A DNA stretch of 8,208 bases, taken from JAYFNU01 sp964622315. Its GTDB lineage: Bacteria; Bacillota; Clostridia; Oscillospirales; Ruminococcaceae. The notes below the pieces were generated by a model. It was not told the DNA's origin and made no database searches. It saw only the letters and a list, made by a program, of their open reading frames with translations. The stretch lies in NCBI GenBank assembly GCA_964622315.1, contig CAZUOY010000067.1, positions 1 through 8,208 of the forward strand. Direction: 5' to 3'. This document shows, piece by piece, positions 1-5,834 of the stretch; position 1 is the stretch's first letter; every line of letters begins with the position of its first letter. The translations under genes and the position numbers were made by a program.

Positions 1-52
1 GACGAGCATGCAAACCGACTTGATTCTCAACCGTTACATCTTTAACATACAT
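1..52 (-). CDS. ptsH: HPr-family phosphocarrier protein, 5' part only (truncated by window edge)
   Basis: Only the first 17 codons are in the window, starting at an ATG at 52, and they read MYVKDVTVENQVGLHAR. The VGLHAR signature of HPr is present, with His at residue 15 and Arg at 17. These are the exact positions of the phosphorylated histidine and its supporting arginine in HPr, which accepts phosphate from enzyme I and passes it to sugar-specific EII proteins of the cytoplasmic PTS. A GGAGAG ribosome binding site (61-66) lies 8 bases before the ATG, and a promoter lies upstream. The Ser-46 region that separates true HPr from catabolite-control relatives such as Crh is outside the window, so that distinction cannot be made here. 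Confidence 0.88.
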   Translation of the reverse strand, partial: MYVKDVTVENQVGLHAR

Positions 53-106
53 TATTAGCACTCTCCACAAAAAAGCTTTGTCGATTTAGATATAATTACT
101 TTAACT

Positions 107-136
107 ATTATATCTTATTTTTTTATTAATGGTCAA
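107..136 (-). promoter_or_regulatory. Sigma-A-type promoter of the HPr gene
   Basis: On the minus strand there is a -35 box TTGACC (131-136, five of six consensus bases), an 18-base spacer, and a perfect -10 box TATAAT (107-112). Transcription would start near position 100, giving a 5' leader of roughly 48 bases before the HPr ATG at 52. It lies downstream of trmD, so the HPr gene is probably transcribed on its own, with or without read-through from the trmD operon. Confidence 0.75.
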
Positions 137-243
137 CAAATTATGCCCCAAAAAAGATTTTCTGCTTGTTCCCTATATAAAGTATTTTTTTCGACCCTGC
201 ATTTGTCTATTTTGTATATAACAATAAAATATTTAACAGCAGA

Positions 244-978
244 TTAAACATTTTTATGAGATTTCTTCTTCTCCTGTTTTGGAGGGTTAAGCTCAAGATA
301 TTTATTCCACATATCGGGTCTTTTTACTCTTGTGCGCTCAAGAGACTGTTCAATTTTCCAATTCTCTATATTCTTATGGTGTCCTGAACGCAACACCTCA
401 GGCACGGTTCTTCCGCGCCACTCCTCAGGACGGGTATACTGAGGATATTCAAGAAGCCCGCTATAATGGCTCTCCTGCTCATAACAGGCGTCCTCGGAAA
501 GCACGCCGTCGCAAAGACGCGCAACGCCGTCGGCAACAATCAATGCGGGAAGCTCGCCTCCCGTAAGAACATAGTCGCCCACGGATATTTCCTCGTCAAC
601 TATCTCCTCTATCACGCGCTCGTCAACGCCCTCGTAATGACCACAAAGAATCGCCAAATTATCCTTTTTCGAAAGCTCTTTCAGTTTATCCTGGTTGAGC
701 GGTTTCCCCTGCGGTGACATAAAGACAAGATAAGGTCTTGTTTTTGTCATTTCACAAACCGCCATAAAACAGTCGTAAATCGGTTGGGCGTTCATAATCA
801 TGCCCTGTCCGCCGCCGTATGGAGCGTCGTCCACCTGTTTTTGCTTGTTAAGTGTATAGTCACGAATATTATGGCAGACTATCTCTATCTTTTCGGCTCT
901 TTGCGCACGCCCGATTATGCTTTCGTTTAAGTAACAGTTCATCATATCGGGGAACAGTGTAAGTATATCAATTCTCAT
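244..978 (-). CDS. trmD: tRNA (guanine-N1)-methyltransferase TrmD
   Basis: TrmD uses S-adenosylmethionine to methylate G37 next to the anticodon of tRNAs with a G at position 36, which prevents +1 frameshifting. The protein is 244 residues, the usual length. The start MRIDILTLFPDMM is the canonical N-terminus. Visible family motifs are DDAPYGGGQGM (50-60), LCGHYEGVDERV (111-122), ISVGDYVLTGGELPA (131-145, the SPOUT trefoil-knot cofactor site), and YPQYTRPEEWRG followed by VPEVLRSGHH (178-201). Arg154 is present. The position matching the catalytic base Asp169 of characterised TrmD is Glu169 here. The ATG overlaps the end of rimM by 11 bases and has no clear Shine-Dalgarno, so translation is probably coupled to rimM. 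It is the last gene of the operon; I see no GC-rich terminator after it. Confidence 0.97.
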   Translation of the reverse strand: MRIDILTLFPDMMNCYLNESIIGRAQRAEKIEIVCHNIRDYTLNKQKQVDDAPYGGGQGMIMNAQPIYDCFMAVCEMTKTRPYLVFMSPQGKPLNQDKLKELSKKDNLAILCGHYEGVDERVIEEIVDEEISVGDYVLTGGELPALIVADGVARLCDGVLSEDACYEQESHYSGLLEYPQYTRPEEWRGRTVPEVLRSGHHKNIENWKIEQSLERTRVKRPDMWNKYLELNPPKQEKKKSHKNV

Positions 979-1483
979 CAGTTAAAAGCCCCGCTATCGG
1001 TCTGATTTTAATTTCCTTTGCTTCTATGTCGCGGGATATAACAATATCGTCAACGGCGGGTATCATCCTCTCGCCGCCTGTTTTCATGCTTATACAATAT
1101 ATGTCCGTCGCACCGTGGTTAATGACGTCGGTTATCTCTCCGTATTCTTCCCCAGTATCTGCGTCGTTTACCTTTGCGCCAATAAGGTCACAGATAAAGT
1201 ATCTGCCCTTTGACAGGTTAAAATCCTCACGCTTTGCGTAAAGGGTCTTTCCGACAAGCGTGCGGGACTTCTCAACCGAATTGTAATCCTTAAACTTCGC
1301 TATTACGACATTTTTATGTGCGCGAATACTCTCAGCCGAAAGCGCGTTATCACCGCTCTCGCCAAGGTAAAGCTTTGTTATTTTACATAGGTCGCTCGGT
1401 GAGTCACACCATGGATAAACACGAACTTCGCCGTTTACTCCGTGTGTTGTTACAACCTCGCCTACTTCAAGCCGTTCCTTCAT
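968..1483 (-). CDS. rimM: 16S rRNA processing / 30S maturation factor RimM
   Basis: RimM binds the 30S head near protein S19 and promotes maturation of the 3' domain of 16S rRNA. The 171-residue length is normal. The N-terminal RimM barrel carries VTTHGVNGEVRV (11-22). The C-terminal PRC-barrel begins around KGRYFICDLIG (92-102) and contains INHGATDIY (121-129) and the conserved MIPAVDDIV (140-148). The ATG at 1483 gives the normal N-terminus (LEVGEVVTTHG), but the bases before it lack a good Shine-Dalgarno. A strong hairpin and a short overlapping reading frame sit just upstream instead, so initiation may depend on coupling. It follows khpA after a 48-base gap and overlaps trmD by 11 bases. 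The rpsP-khpA-rimM-trmD order is standard for Firmicutes; ylqD, found here in Bacillus, is absent. Confidence 0.96.
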   Translation of the reverse strand: MKERLEVGEVVTTHGVNGEVRVYPWCDSPSDLCKITKLYLGESGDNALSAESIRAHKNVVIAKFKDYNSVEKSRTLVGKTLYAKREDFNLSKGRYFICDLIGAKVNDADTGEEYGEITDVINHGATDIYCISMKTGGERMIPAVDDIVISRDIEAKEIKIRPIAGLLTDEN

Positions 1484-1523
1484 TCTCTGATACCGTTATG
1501 GGCGGAGTTTCACCTCCGCCCAT
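1467..1523 (-). CDS. Possible 18-codon leader ORF overlapping the rimM start
   Basis: An ATG at 1523 opens an 18-codon frame reading MGGGETPPITVSENEGTA that stops with TGA at 1467-1469, running 17 bases into rimM in a different frame. An AAGGA ribosome binding site (1529-1533) lies 5 bases before the ATG and overlaps the khpA stop codon. The frame runs through the khpA-rimM hairpin, so translating ribosomes would open the hairpin and finish just inside rimM, which has no good binding site of its own. The peptide contains a Pro-Pro pair. This may be a coupling device rather than a functional peptide, or it may be chance: I do not recognise the sequence, and conservation is unknown. Confidence 0.3.
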   Translation of the reverse strand: MGGGETPPITVSENEGTA

Positions 1524-1524
1524 A
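1497..1524 (-). promoter_or_regulatory. Strong RNA hairpin between khpA and rimM
   Basis: Positions 1497-1507 pair perfectly with 1514-1524, an 11-bp GC-rich stem with a 6-base loop, in the 48-base gap between khpA and rimM. On the minus-strand transcript no U-tract follows, so it does not look like an intrinsic terminator for this operon. A GGAGGTG sequence (1511-1517) sits at the stem-loop junction but is 27 bases from the rimM ATG, too far to serve it directly. Possible roles are mRNA processing, shielding the downstream transcript from exonucleases, or translational control of rimM. Confidence 0.6.
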
Positions 1525-1531
1525 GTTTTCC

Positions 1532-1765
1532 TTAGTCGATTTCCACTTGAATTCTTTGTCCGGCGCGAACGGCGGCTGCACGCATTACTGTGCGTATCGA
1601 TTTCGCTATTCGCCCTTGTTTGCCGATTACTCGGCCCATGTCCTGCTCTCCAACGGAAAGGTGATAAACAATTACGCCTTCTTCGTTCGGCTCGTCAACC
1701 TTAACGGTAACTGCGTCTTTGTCTTCAACGAGTCCTTTTGCGATTGCTGTCAACAGCTCTTTCAT
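1532..1765 (-). CDS. khpA: KH-domain RNA-binding protein KhpA (YlqC)
   Basis: KhpA is a small cytoplasmic KH-domain protein that, in other Firmicutes, pairs with KhpB (Jag/EloR) to bind many RNAs and influence cell elongation and division. The 77-residue protein is almost entirely one KH domain, with the RNA-gripping loop GRVIGKQGRIAKSIR (44-58; GxxG at 48-51). I chose the ATG at 1765 rather than the one at 1771: the GGAGGT site (1772-1777) directly abuts the upstream ATG but is 6 bases from the downstream one, and MKELL is the usual family start. It follows rpsP after 17 bases. This position between rpsP and rimM is the conserved location for khpA/ylqC. Confidence 0.93.
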   Translation of the reverse strand: MKELLTAIAKGLVEDKDAVTVKVDEPNEEGVIVYHLSVGEQDMGRVIGKQGRIAKSIRTVMRAAAVRAGQRIQVEID

Positions 1766-1771
1766 CAGCAT

Positions 1772-1777
1772 ACCTCC
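1772..1777 (-). promoter_or_regulatory. Ribosome binding site that sets the khpA start
   Basis: GGAGGT on the minus strand. Its zero spacing to the ATG at 1771 and 6-base spacing to the ATG at 1765 argue that translation begins at 1765. Confidence 0.8.
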
Positions 1778-1782
1778 AAATG

Positions 1783-2028
1783 TTATTTTATAATATTATT
1801 CTTCTTAAGAATAGACTTAACTGTATCTGTCGGCTGTGCGCCGGTGCCTATCCAATACTTCGCCTTTTCCTCGTCGATTTTTACCGTGTTGGGCTCTGTC
1901 GTCGGGTCATAGTAGCCGATTTCTTCAATAAAACGACCGTCGCGGGGGAAACGGCTGTCTGCGACAACTATACGATAGAAAGGCGCCTTCTTTGCGCCCA
2001 TACGGCGCAGTCTGATTTTTACTGACAT
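1783..2028 (-). CDS. rpsP: 30S ribosomal protein S16
   Basis: S16 is an early-binding structural protein of the small ribosomal subunit that stabilises the lower body of 16S rRNA. The 81-residue length is typical. The N-terminal signature VKIRLRRMGAKKAPFYRIVV (3-22) is followed by ADSRFPRDGRFIEEIGYYDP, the standard S16 pattern. The start is the ATG at 2028, with GGAGG (2037-2041) 8 bases upstream; the in-frame TTG at 2043 overlaps the binding site and is not the start. It lies 71 bases after ffh, in an AT-rich gap where I see no terminator, and 17 bases before khpA. Confidence 0.98.
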   Translation of the reverse strand: MSVKIRLRRMGAKKAPFYRIVVADSRFPRDGRFIEEIGYYDPTTEPNTVKIDEEKAKYWIGTGAQPTDTVKSILKKNNIIK

Positions 2029-2099
2029 TATTATGTCCTCCAAAAAATTATTAATTAGTTGTTTTATTATTTTCCGAATATTAATCGGTAATAATTTAA

Positions 2100-3434
2100 T
2101 TAGAACGGTAGGTTGAAGCCTTTTCCGTAGGAGCCGCCTCGACGGTTCCCTTTCTTGTTCATCTGCTTCATCATCTTATTTGCGGATTCAAACTGCTTAA
2201 GAAGGCGGTTAACGTCCTCCACTTTTGTTCCGCTGCCCGCCGCAATTCTTCGCTTGCGTGACGGGTTAATTATATCGGGCTTTTCACGTTCTTTTCGAGT
2301 CATTGAACTGATTATTGCCTCGGTACGCTTAAATGCTTTCTCGTCAATCGCTTCGTCTGGTATCTTCGCGCCGCCCGGCATCATTGCCATAAGTTGACGA
2401 AGGTTGCCCATATTAGATATCTGTTTAATTTGGTCGAGCAGGTCGTTCATATCAAATCCGCTGTGTTTCAGCTTCTTCGCAAGCTGCTCAGCCTTCTCAG
2501 CGTCAAGCGTCTGTTCTGCCTTTTCAATAAAGGTAAGCACGTCGCCCATGCCGAGTATTCTTGACGCCATTCTTTCGGGGTGAAATATCTCGATATCGTC
2601 AAGCTTTTCGCCTATGCCGGCGTACTTTATCGGCTTACCGGTAACGCTCAGCACCGAAAGCGCCGCGCCGCCGCGGGTATCGCCGTCAAGCTTTGTGATA
2701 ATCACGCCGTCTATGCCTATTTTTTCGTTAAAGCTTTGAGCAACGTTTACCGCGTCCTGACCTGTCATAGAATCGACTACGAGAAGGGTTTCGTCTACCT
2801 TTACCTTCTCTTTTATTCGCTGAAGCTCGCCCATAAGCTCATCGTCAACGTGAAGCCGACCCGCCGTATCGAGTATAACGATATCGTTGCCGTAATCCTT
2901 TGCGTGGGAATAAGCCGCCTTTGCAATCTTCACGGGGTCTTCCTGACCCATTTCAAATACCGCGACACCCGCGTTTCCGCCCGCAATTTTTAGCTGTTCT
3001 ATCGCGGCGGGGCGGTATATGTCACAAGCAACCAATAACGGTCGGTGGCTATTCTTTTTAAACAGCTTTCCGAGCTTCGCACAATGCGTTGTTTTGCCCG
3101 AGCCCTGAAGTCCGCACATCATTATTACCGTGGGCGGTTTTGAATTCAGCTTTATTTCACGCGCACCCGAGCCCATTAGAGCTGTTAGCTCCTCATTGAC
3201 TATCTTAATTACCTGCTGCGCGGGCGTAAGGCTTTTCATTACCTCCTCACCCACAGCGCGTACGGACACGGACGCGACGAAGTCCTTCGCCACTTTATAG
3301 TTTACGTCCGCCTCAAGCAGGGCAAGCCGAACCTCGCGCATAGCGTCCTTTATATCGCCTTCGCTTAGCTTTCCGCGAGATTTCAATTTTGAAAAAACGG
3401 AATTGAGTTTTTTTGTTAAGCCGTCAAATGCCAC
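2100..3434 (-). CDS. ffh: Signal recognition particle GTPase Ffh (SRP54)
   Basis: Ffh binds 4.5S/scRNA and signal sequences of nascent membrane and secreted proteins and delivers ribosomes to the receptor FtsY at the membrane. The 444-residue protein shows an N domain (about 1-95), a G domain (about 96-295) with P-loop GLQGSGKT (108-115), YRPAA (140-144), DTAGR (189-193) and TKLDGDTRGGAALS (247-260), and a methionine-rich M domain. The M domain contains the finger-loop region SNMGNLRQLMAMMPGG (340-355) and the SRP-RNA-binding RRIAAGSG (395-402). It starts with GTG at 3434, supported by the canonical MAF start. An AAGGAA binding site (3442-3447), 7 bases upstream, overlaps the ylxM stop codon, suggesting translational coupling. 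The short tail ends in a Gly/Arg-rich segment. Confidence 0.98.
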   Translation of the reverse strand: MAFDGLTKKLNSVFSKLKSRGKLSEGDIKDAMREVRLALLEADVNYKVAKDFVASVSVRAVGEEVMKSLTPAQQVIKIVNEELTALMGSGAREIKLNSKPPTVIMMCGLQGSGKTTHCAKLGKLFKKNSHRPLLVACDIYRPAAIEQLKIAGGNAGVAVFEMGQEDPVKIAKAAYSHAKDYGNDIVILDTAGRLHVDDELMGELQRIKEKVKVDETLLVVDSMTGQDAVNVAQSFNEKIGIDGVIITKLDGDTRGGAALSVLSVTGKPIKYAGIGEKLDDIEIFHPERMASRILGMGDVLTFIEKAEQTLDAEKAEQLAKKLKHSGFDMNDLLDQIKQISNMGNLRQLMAMMPGGAKIPDEAIDEKAFKRTEAIISSMTRKEREKPDIINPSRKRRIAAGSGTKVEDVNRLLKQFESANKMMKQMNKKGNRRGGSYGKGFNLPF

Positions 3435-3445
3435 TTGTTAATTCC

Positions 3446-3805
3446 TTACTCAATAGAATCTATTATTTCAATAACGCGCTCGGCAGACTTTTGAATCCGC
3501 TCGGGATTGTCGCCACGCTGACTCATAATCACTATATCGTTCGCCTCGGCGCGTATTTCGCTGAGTGCCGCGCTCATCTGTGCGTTTTTGTTGTAAAACT
3601 TAAGTTGAGTTTCCAGCTCAAGAATTATTGTTTCGCCACGCTTTATCGCGTCTCTTACGCCTTGACGCGATATTCCGCTGTGTTCAGCTATTTCGGCAAG
3701 GGAAAGGTCCTCAAAATAGTAAAGCTCGATAACCTCGCGCTGTTTCTCGGTTAGCACACCGGAATATAGCTCAATTAACGGCGCAAGCTTCAAATCCTTA
3801 GCCAT
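3446..3805 (-). CDS. ylxM: YlxM-family SRP-associated HTH protein (UPF0122)
   Basis: YlxM is a small sigma-factor region-4-like helix-turn-helix protein encoded next to ffh throughout the Firmicutes. In streptococci it binds SRP components and modulates their GTPase activity. The 119-residue protein has LTEKQREVIELYYFEDLSLA followed by EIAEHSGISRQGVRDAIKR (18-56), the family's HTH signature, then a long charged helix. The start is the ATG at 3805, preceded 9 bases upstream by a perfect AAGGAGG (3815-3821). Reading back in frame to a TTG at 3886 would run through the leader hairpin and the promoter, so that extension is not real. It is the first gene of the operon, and its stop overlaps the ffh ribosome binding site. 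Confidence 0.94.
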   Translation of the reverse strand: MAKDLKLAPLIELYSGVLTEKQREVIELYYFEDLSLAEIAEHSGISRQGVRDAIKRGETIILELETQLKFYNKNAQMSAALSEIRAEANDIVIMSQRGDNPERIQKSAERVIEIIDSIE

Positions 3806-3830
3806 TTTAGCCAGCCTCCTTGCGAAATGT

Positions 3831-3850
3831 GTAAAGCACAGCCGCTTTAC
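3831..3850 (-). promoter_or_regulatory. 5' leader hairpin of the ylxM-ffh operon
   Basis: GTAAAGC and GCTTTAC form a perfect 7-bp stem around a 6-base loop. It begins about one base after the predicted transcription start (near 3851) and ends 9 bases before the AAGGAGG site. A stem-loop flush with the 5' end is a known way to protect mRNA from 5'-end-dependent decay. It does not cover the ribosome binding site. Confidence 0.55.
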
Positions 3851-3857
3851 ATAGGAT

Positions 3858-3886
3858 ATTATATATACTATTAGCGAGTGTGTCAA
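3858..3886 (-). promoter_or_regulatory. Perfect-consensus sigma-A promoter of ylxM-ffh-rpsP-khpA-rimM-trmD
   Basis: The -35 box TTGACA (3881-3886) and the -10 box TATAAT (3858-3863) both match consensus at all six positions and are separated by the optimal 17 bases. It lies between the terminator of the upstream transporter gene and ylxM. This fits strong, constitutive transcription of SRP and ribosome-assembly genes. Confidence 0.93.
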
Positions 3887-3907
3887 GTCTTTTATCTTTA
3901 CAGGTGC

Positions 3908-3935
3908 AAAAAAACCGCCGCGAAGCGGCGGTTTT
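3908..3935 (-). terminator. Intrinsic terminator of the Na+/phosphate cotransporter gene
   Basis: AAAACCGCCGC (3911-3921) pairs with GCGGCGGTTTT (3925-3935) around a GAA loop. Read on the minus strand, the stem is followed by seven Us (3908-3914). It starts 8 bases after the transporter stop codon and ends transcription before the ylxM promoter. The plus-strand T run is short (four Ts), so the main direction is minus. Confidence 0.92.
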
Positions 3936-3942
3936 GCTTTAG

Positions 3943-5691
3943 CTATAGCGAATATTTTGAAGAATATTCATGATAAAGCTCGTTATATTGTTCAAATTCC
4001 TTTTTCTTCATATCGTGAACGTAATTATGAAGCTCAAAGTTTTCGCTCGTGAACTTTACCACTCGCCCCGCAATATTGGAGCAGTGGTCGGAAACGCGTT
4101 CGAGGTTGGTAACGAGGTCGGATAATACAAAGCCAAGCTCTATAGTGCACTTACCCTGCTGTAGACGCTGAATGTGTCTATCAAGCACCTGTTCTTTAAG
4201 GTCGTCAATAACCTGTTCTATAGGCTCAACCTTCTTCGCGAGCTCAAAATCCTTATTCTCAAAGGCGCGCACCGTCATGAAGGATATCTCTGTAACGGCG
4301 TCCGCCATTATCATAAGGTCCTTTTTAGCTTCTTCGGAAAACTCTATCTTCTTTTCAAAAAGCTCTTTTGATGCATCGAGAATATTAGTTGCGTGGTCGC
4401 CTATTCGCTCAAAATCGCCGAGCGAATGAAGAATCATAGCTATTCGCTTGCTTTCTACGTCGGTTAAATCCTTCGCGCTTATCTTAACAAGATAGCTTCC
4501 AAGCTTATCCTCGTACATATCTATCGTATCTTCATTTTCGTCGATAATAAGCTTTGAAAGGTCGTTGAAATCGTCCAAAGTGTTTATCGCTAACGTCAGC
4601 GTGTTGTGCGCAAGCTTAGACATATCAATTGCCGAGCTTTCGCATTTGGCTATCGCCGTAAAGGGCGTGTTGAGAAGACGTTCGTCAAGAAACTCATAAT
4701 CGTTCGTTCCGTTCTTTCCGTCCTTAACGGTAAGTGTCGCGAGCTTGACGAGAAATTTACCGAACGGCAGAAGTATTGCCGTGGAGAAGACGTTGAAGAT
4801 ACTGTGAAGAAGCGCAATACCCACGGGACCAATAGTAATATCAAGCACAGTGGCTCCGAAAACACCTCTTATAATATACAATATGATAAGTCCCGCGGTC
4901 GTACCAATAATATTAAAGTAAAAATGTATTGCAGCGACGCGCTTCGCGCTCTTATTCGTACCTATACTCGAAAGCAGCGCCGTAACGCAGGTTCCAATAT
5001 TTTGTCCCATTATTATCGGCAGGGCGACCGCATAGGAAATTCCGCCTGTAAGAGACAGCGCCTGTAAAATACCGACAGATGCGGCAGAGCTTTGAATTAT
5101 TCCCGTGAACACCGCGCCTATCAGCACACCGAGCAACGGATTTTTAAATATGGTAAGTATCTGTGTGAATTCGGGCATATCGGCAAGCGGACTGACAGAA
5201 TCGGACATAAGGCTCATTCCGAACATCAGCACGGAAAAACCAAGAAGCACCGAGCCCATATCCTTCTTCTTGTTATCCTTTGCAATCATAACAAGAAGAA
5301 CGCCGATAAACGCGAAGATTGGCGCAAACGAGGTGGGTTTAAGCAGTTTAAGTACAAATGTGTCGCTTTCTATTCCCGCAAGGCTTAACACCCACGCCGT
5401 AAGCGTTGTTCCGACGTTCGAGCCCATAATAACACCAACCGTTTGGCTGAGCTCCATTATTCCCGAGTTTACAAGGCCTACGAGCATAACCGTCATTGCT
5501 GAGGACGACTGTATAGCTATCGTTATACCAGCACCGAGAACAAAGCCTTTGAGTGGGTTGGAGGTCATCTTTTTTAATATCTGCTCCAAACGTCCGCCGG
5601 CCATCTTTTCAAGACCGTTGGACATAACGTGCATTCCGTAAAGGAAAAACGCCAGTCCCCCGCAAAGGGTTATGATAGAGAAAATATCCAT
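3943..5691 (-). CDS. Na+/phosphate cotransporter (NptA/PNaS family) with C-terminal PhoU-like domain
   Basis: This is a membrane protein of 582 residues, predicted to import phosphate with sodium. Two repeated halves each carry the family hallmark: QSSS (61-64) followed by GSNVGTT (90-96), and QSSA (200-203) followed by GQNIGTC (229-235). About eight hydrophobic segments fill residues 1-320. The cytoplasmic tail (about 345-550) is PhoU-like, with two helical repeats carrying the metal-site pattern E/D-x-x-x-D in DFERIGDH (426-432) and LERVSDH (530-536). The ATG at 5691 has AAGGAG (5698-5703) 6 bases upstream. It has its own terminator, so it is monocistronic, and it diverges from a sodium-pump decarboxylase gene, so both neighbours use the sodium gradient. 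Substrate assignment rests on family membership; some homologues are poorly characterised. Confidence 0.92.
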   Translation of the reverse strand: MDIFSIITLCGGLAFFLYGMHVMSNGLEKMAGGRLEQILKKMTSNPLKGFVLGAGITIAIQSSSAMTVMLVGLVNSGIMELSQTVGVIMGSNVGTTLTAWVLSLAGIESDTFVLKLLKPTSFAPIFAFIGVLLVMIAKDNKKKDMGSVLLGFSVLMFGMSLMSDSVSPLADMPEFTQILTIFKNPLLGVLIGAVFTGIIQSSAASVGILQALSLTGGISYAVALPIIMGQNIGTCVTALLSSIGTNKSAKRVAAIHFYFNIIGTTAGLIILYIIRGVFGATVLDITIGPVGIALLHSIFNVFSTAILLPFGKFLVKLATLTVKDGKNGTNDYEFLDERLLNTPFTAIAKCESSAIDMSKLAHNTLTLAINTLDDFNDLSKLIIDENEDTIDMYEDKLGSYLVKISAKDLTDVESKRIAMILHSLGDFERIGDHATNILDASKELFEKKIEFSEEAKKDLMIMADAVTEISFMTVRAFENKDFELAKKVEPIEQVIDDLKEQVLDRHIQRLQQGKCTIELGFVLSDLVTNLERVSDHCSNIAGRVVKFTSENFELHNYVHDMKKKEFEQYNELYHEYSSKYSL

Positions 5692-5726
5692 TCAATACTC
5701 CTTATGGTTTAACTGCGAATGTAAAT

Positions 5727-5755
5727 ATTATATCTTAAAATGAACGCAAAAGAAA
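5727..5755 (-). promoter_or_regulatory. Likely promoter of the Na+/phosphate cotransporter gene
   Basis: There is a perfect TATAAT (5727-5732) on the minus strand, about 36 bases before the ATG. At 17-base spacing the -35 position reads TTTCTT (5750-5755), a poor match, so this promoter may be weak or need an activator. I see no clear Pho-box. Confidence 0.45.
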
Positions 5756-5770
5756 GTATGAAATTTAGTA

Positions 5771-5800
5771 TTGTACTTTTATCATTTTTTTTGGTAATAT
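5771..5800 (+). promoter_or_regulatory. Likely promoter of the decarboxylase beta/gamma genes
   Basis: TTGTAC (5771-5776) and TAATAT (5795-5800) are separated by 18 bases that include a run of eight Ts. Both boxes are partial matches, and a TATATA at 5798-5803 overlaps the second. It lies back to back with the transporter promoter in a 143-base divergent gap. Confidence 0.42.
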
Positions 5801-5804
5801 ATAA

Positions 5805-5814
5805 GCTGTACAGC
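5805..5814. promoter_or_regulatory. Perfect 10-bp palindrome GCTGTACAGC, possible operator
   Basis: The sequence equals its own reverse complement. It sits just after the proposed -10 box, around the expected transcription start and before the ribosome binding site. This position would let a bound repressor block transcription. It could also be chance. Confidence 0.35.
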
Positions 5815-5821
5815 AAAAAAT

Positions 5822-5827
5822 AGGAGG
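5822..5827 (+). promoter_or_regulatory. Ribosome binding site selecting a TTG start
   Basis: AGGAGG lies 7 bases before the TTG at 5835. No ATG or GTG lies at a suitable distance, so this site is the main support for the TTG start. Confidence 0.85.
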
Positions 5828-5834
5828 TGTAATC

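Noticed and set aside
137..243. AT-only pairing after trmD (TATTTT with AAAATA) as a terminator
   Set aside because: Six A-T pairs with a 12-base loop are too weak for an intrinsic terminator.
466..717. Plus-strand open frame antisense to trmD, and similar shadows over rimM, khpA and ffh
   Set aside because: The minus-strand genes are certain from motifs. These frames show no binding site, recognisable domain or promoter.
2029..2043. Upstream extension of rpsP to a TTG at 2043
   Set aside because: The TTG overlaps the GGAGG ribosome binding site used by the ATG at 2028, and the S16 family starts at MSVKIRLRR.
2066..2095. Imperfect hairpin in the ffh-rpsP gap
   Set aside because: It has only a 4-bp GC-containing stem and a 6-bp AT stem separated by a mismatched loop, in very AT-rich sequence. 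No U-tract follows directly, so I do not call it a terminator or regulatory element.
3806..3886. Upstream extension of ylxM to a TTG at 3886
   Set aside because: The extension would overlap a perfect-consensus promoter and the leader hairpin. The AAGGAGG site fits the ATG at 3805, which also gives the normal family N-terminus.
4606..5067. Long plus-strand open frames antisense to the transporter gene (also at 5105-5641)
   Set aside because: They lie fully inside a well-supported gene on the other strand, lack family patterns and ribosome binding sites, and are rich in the residues expected from reverse reading of a membrane protein.
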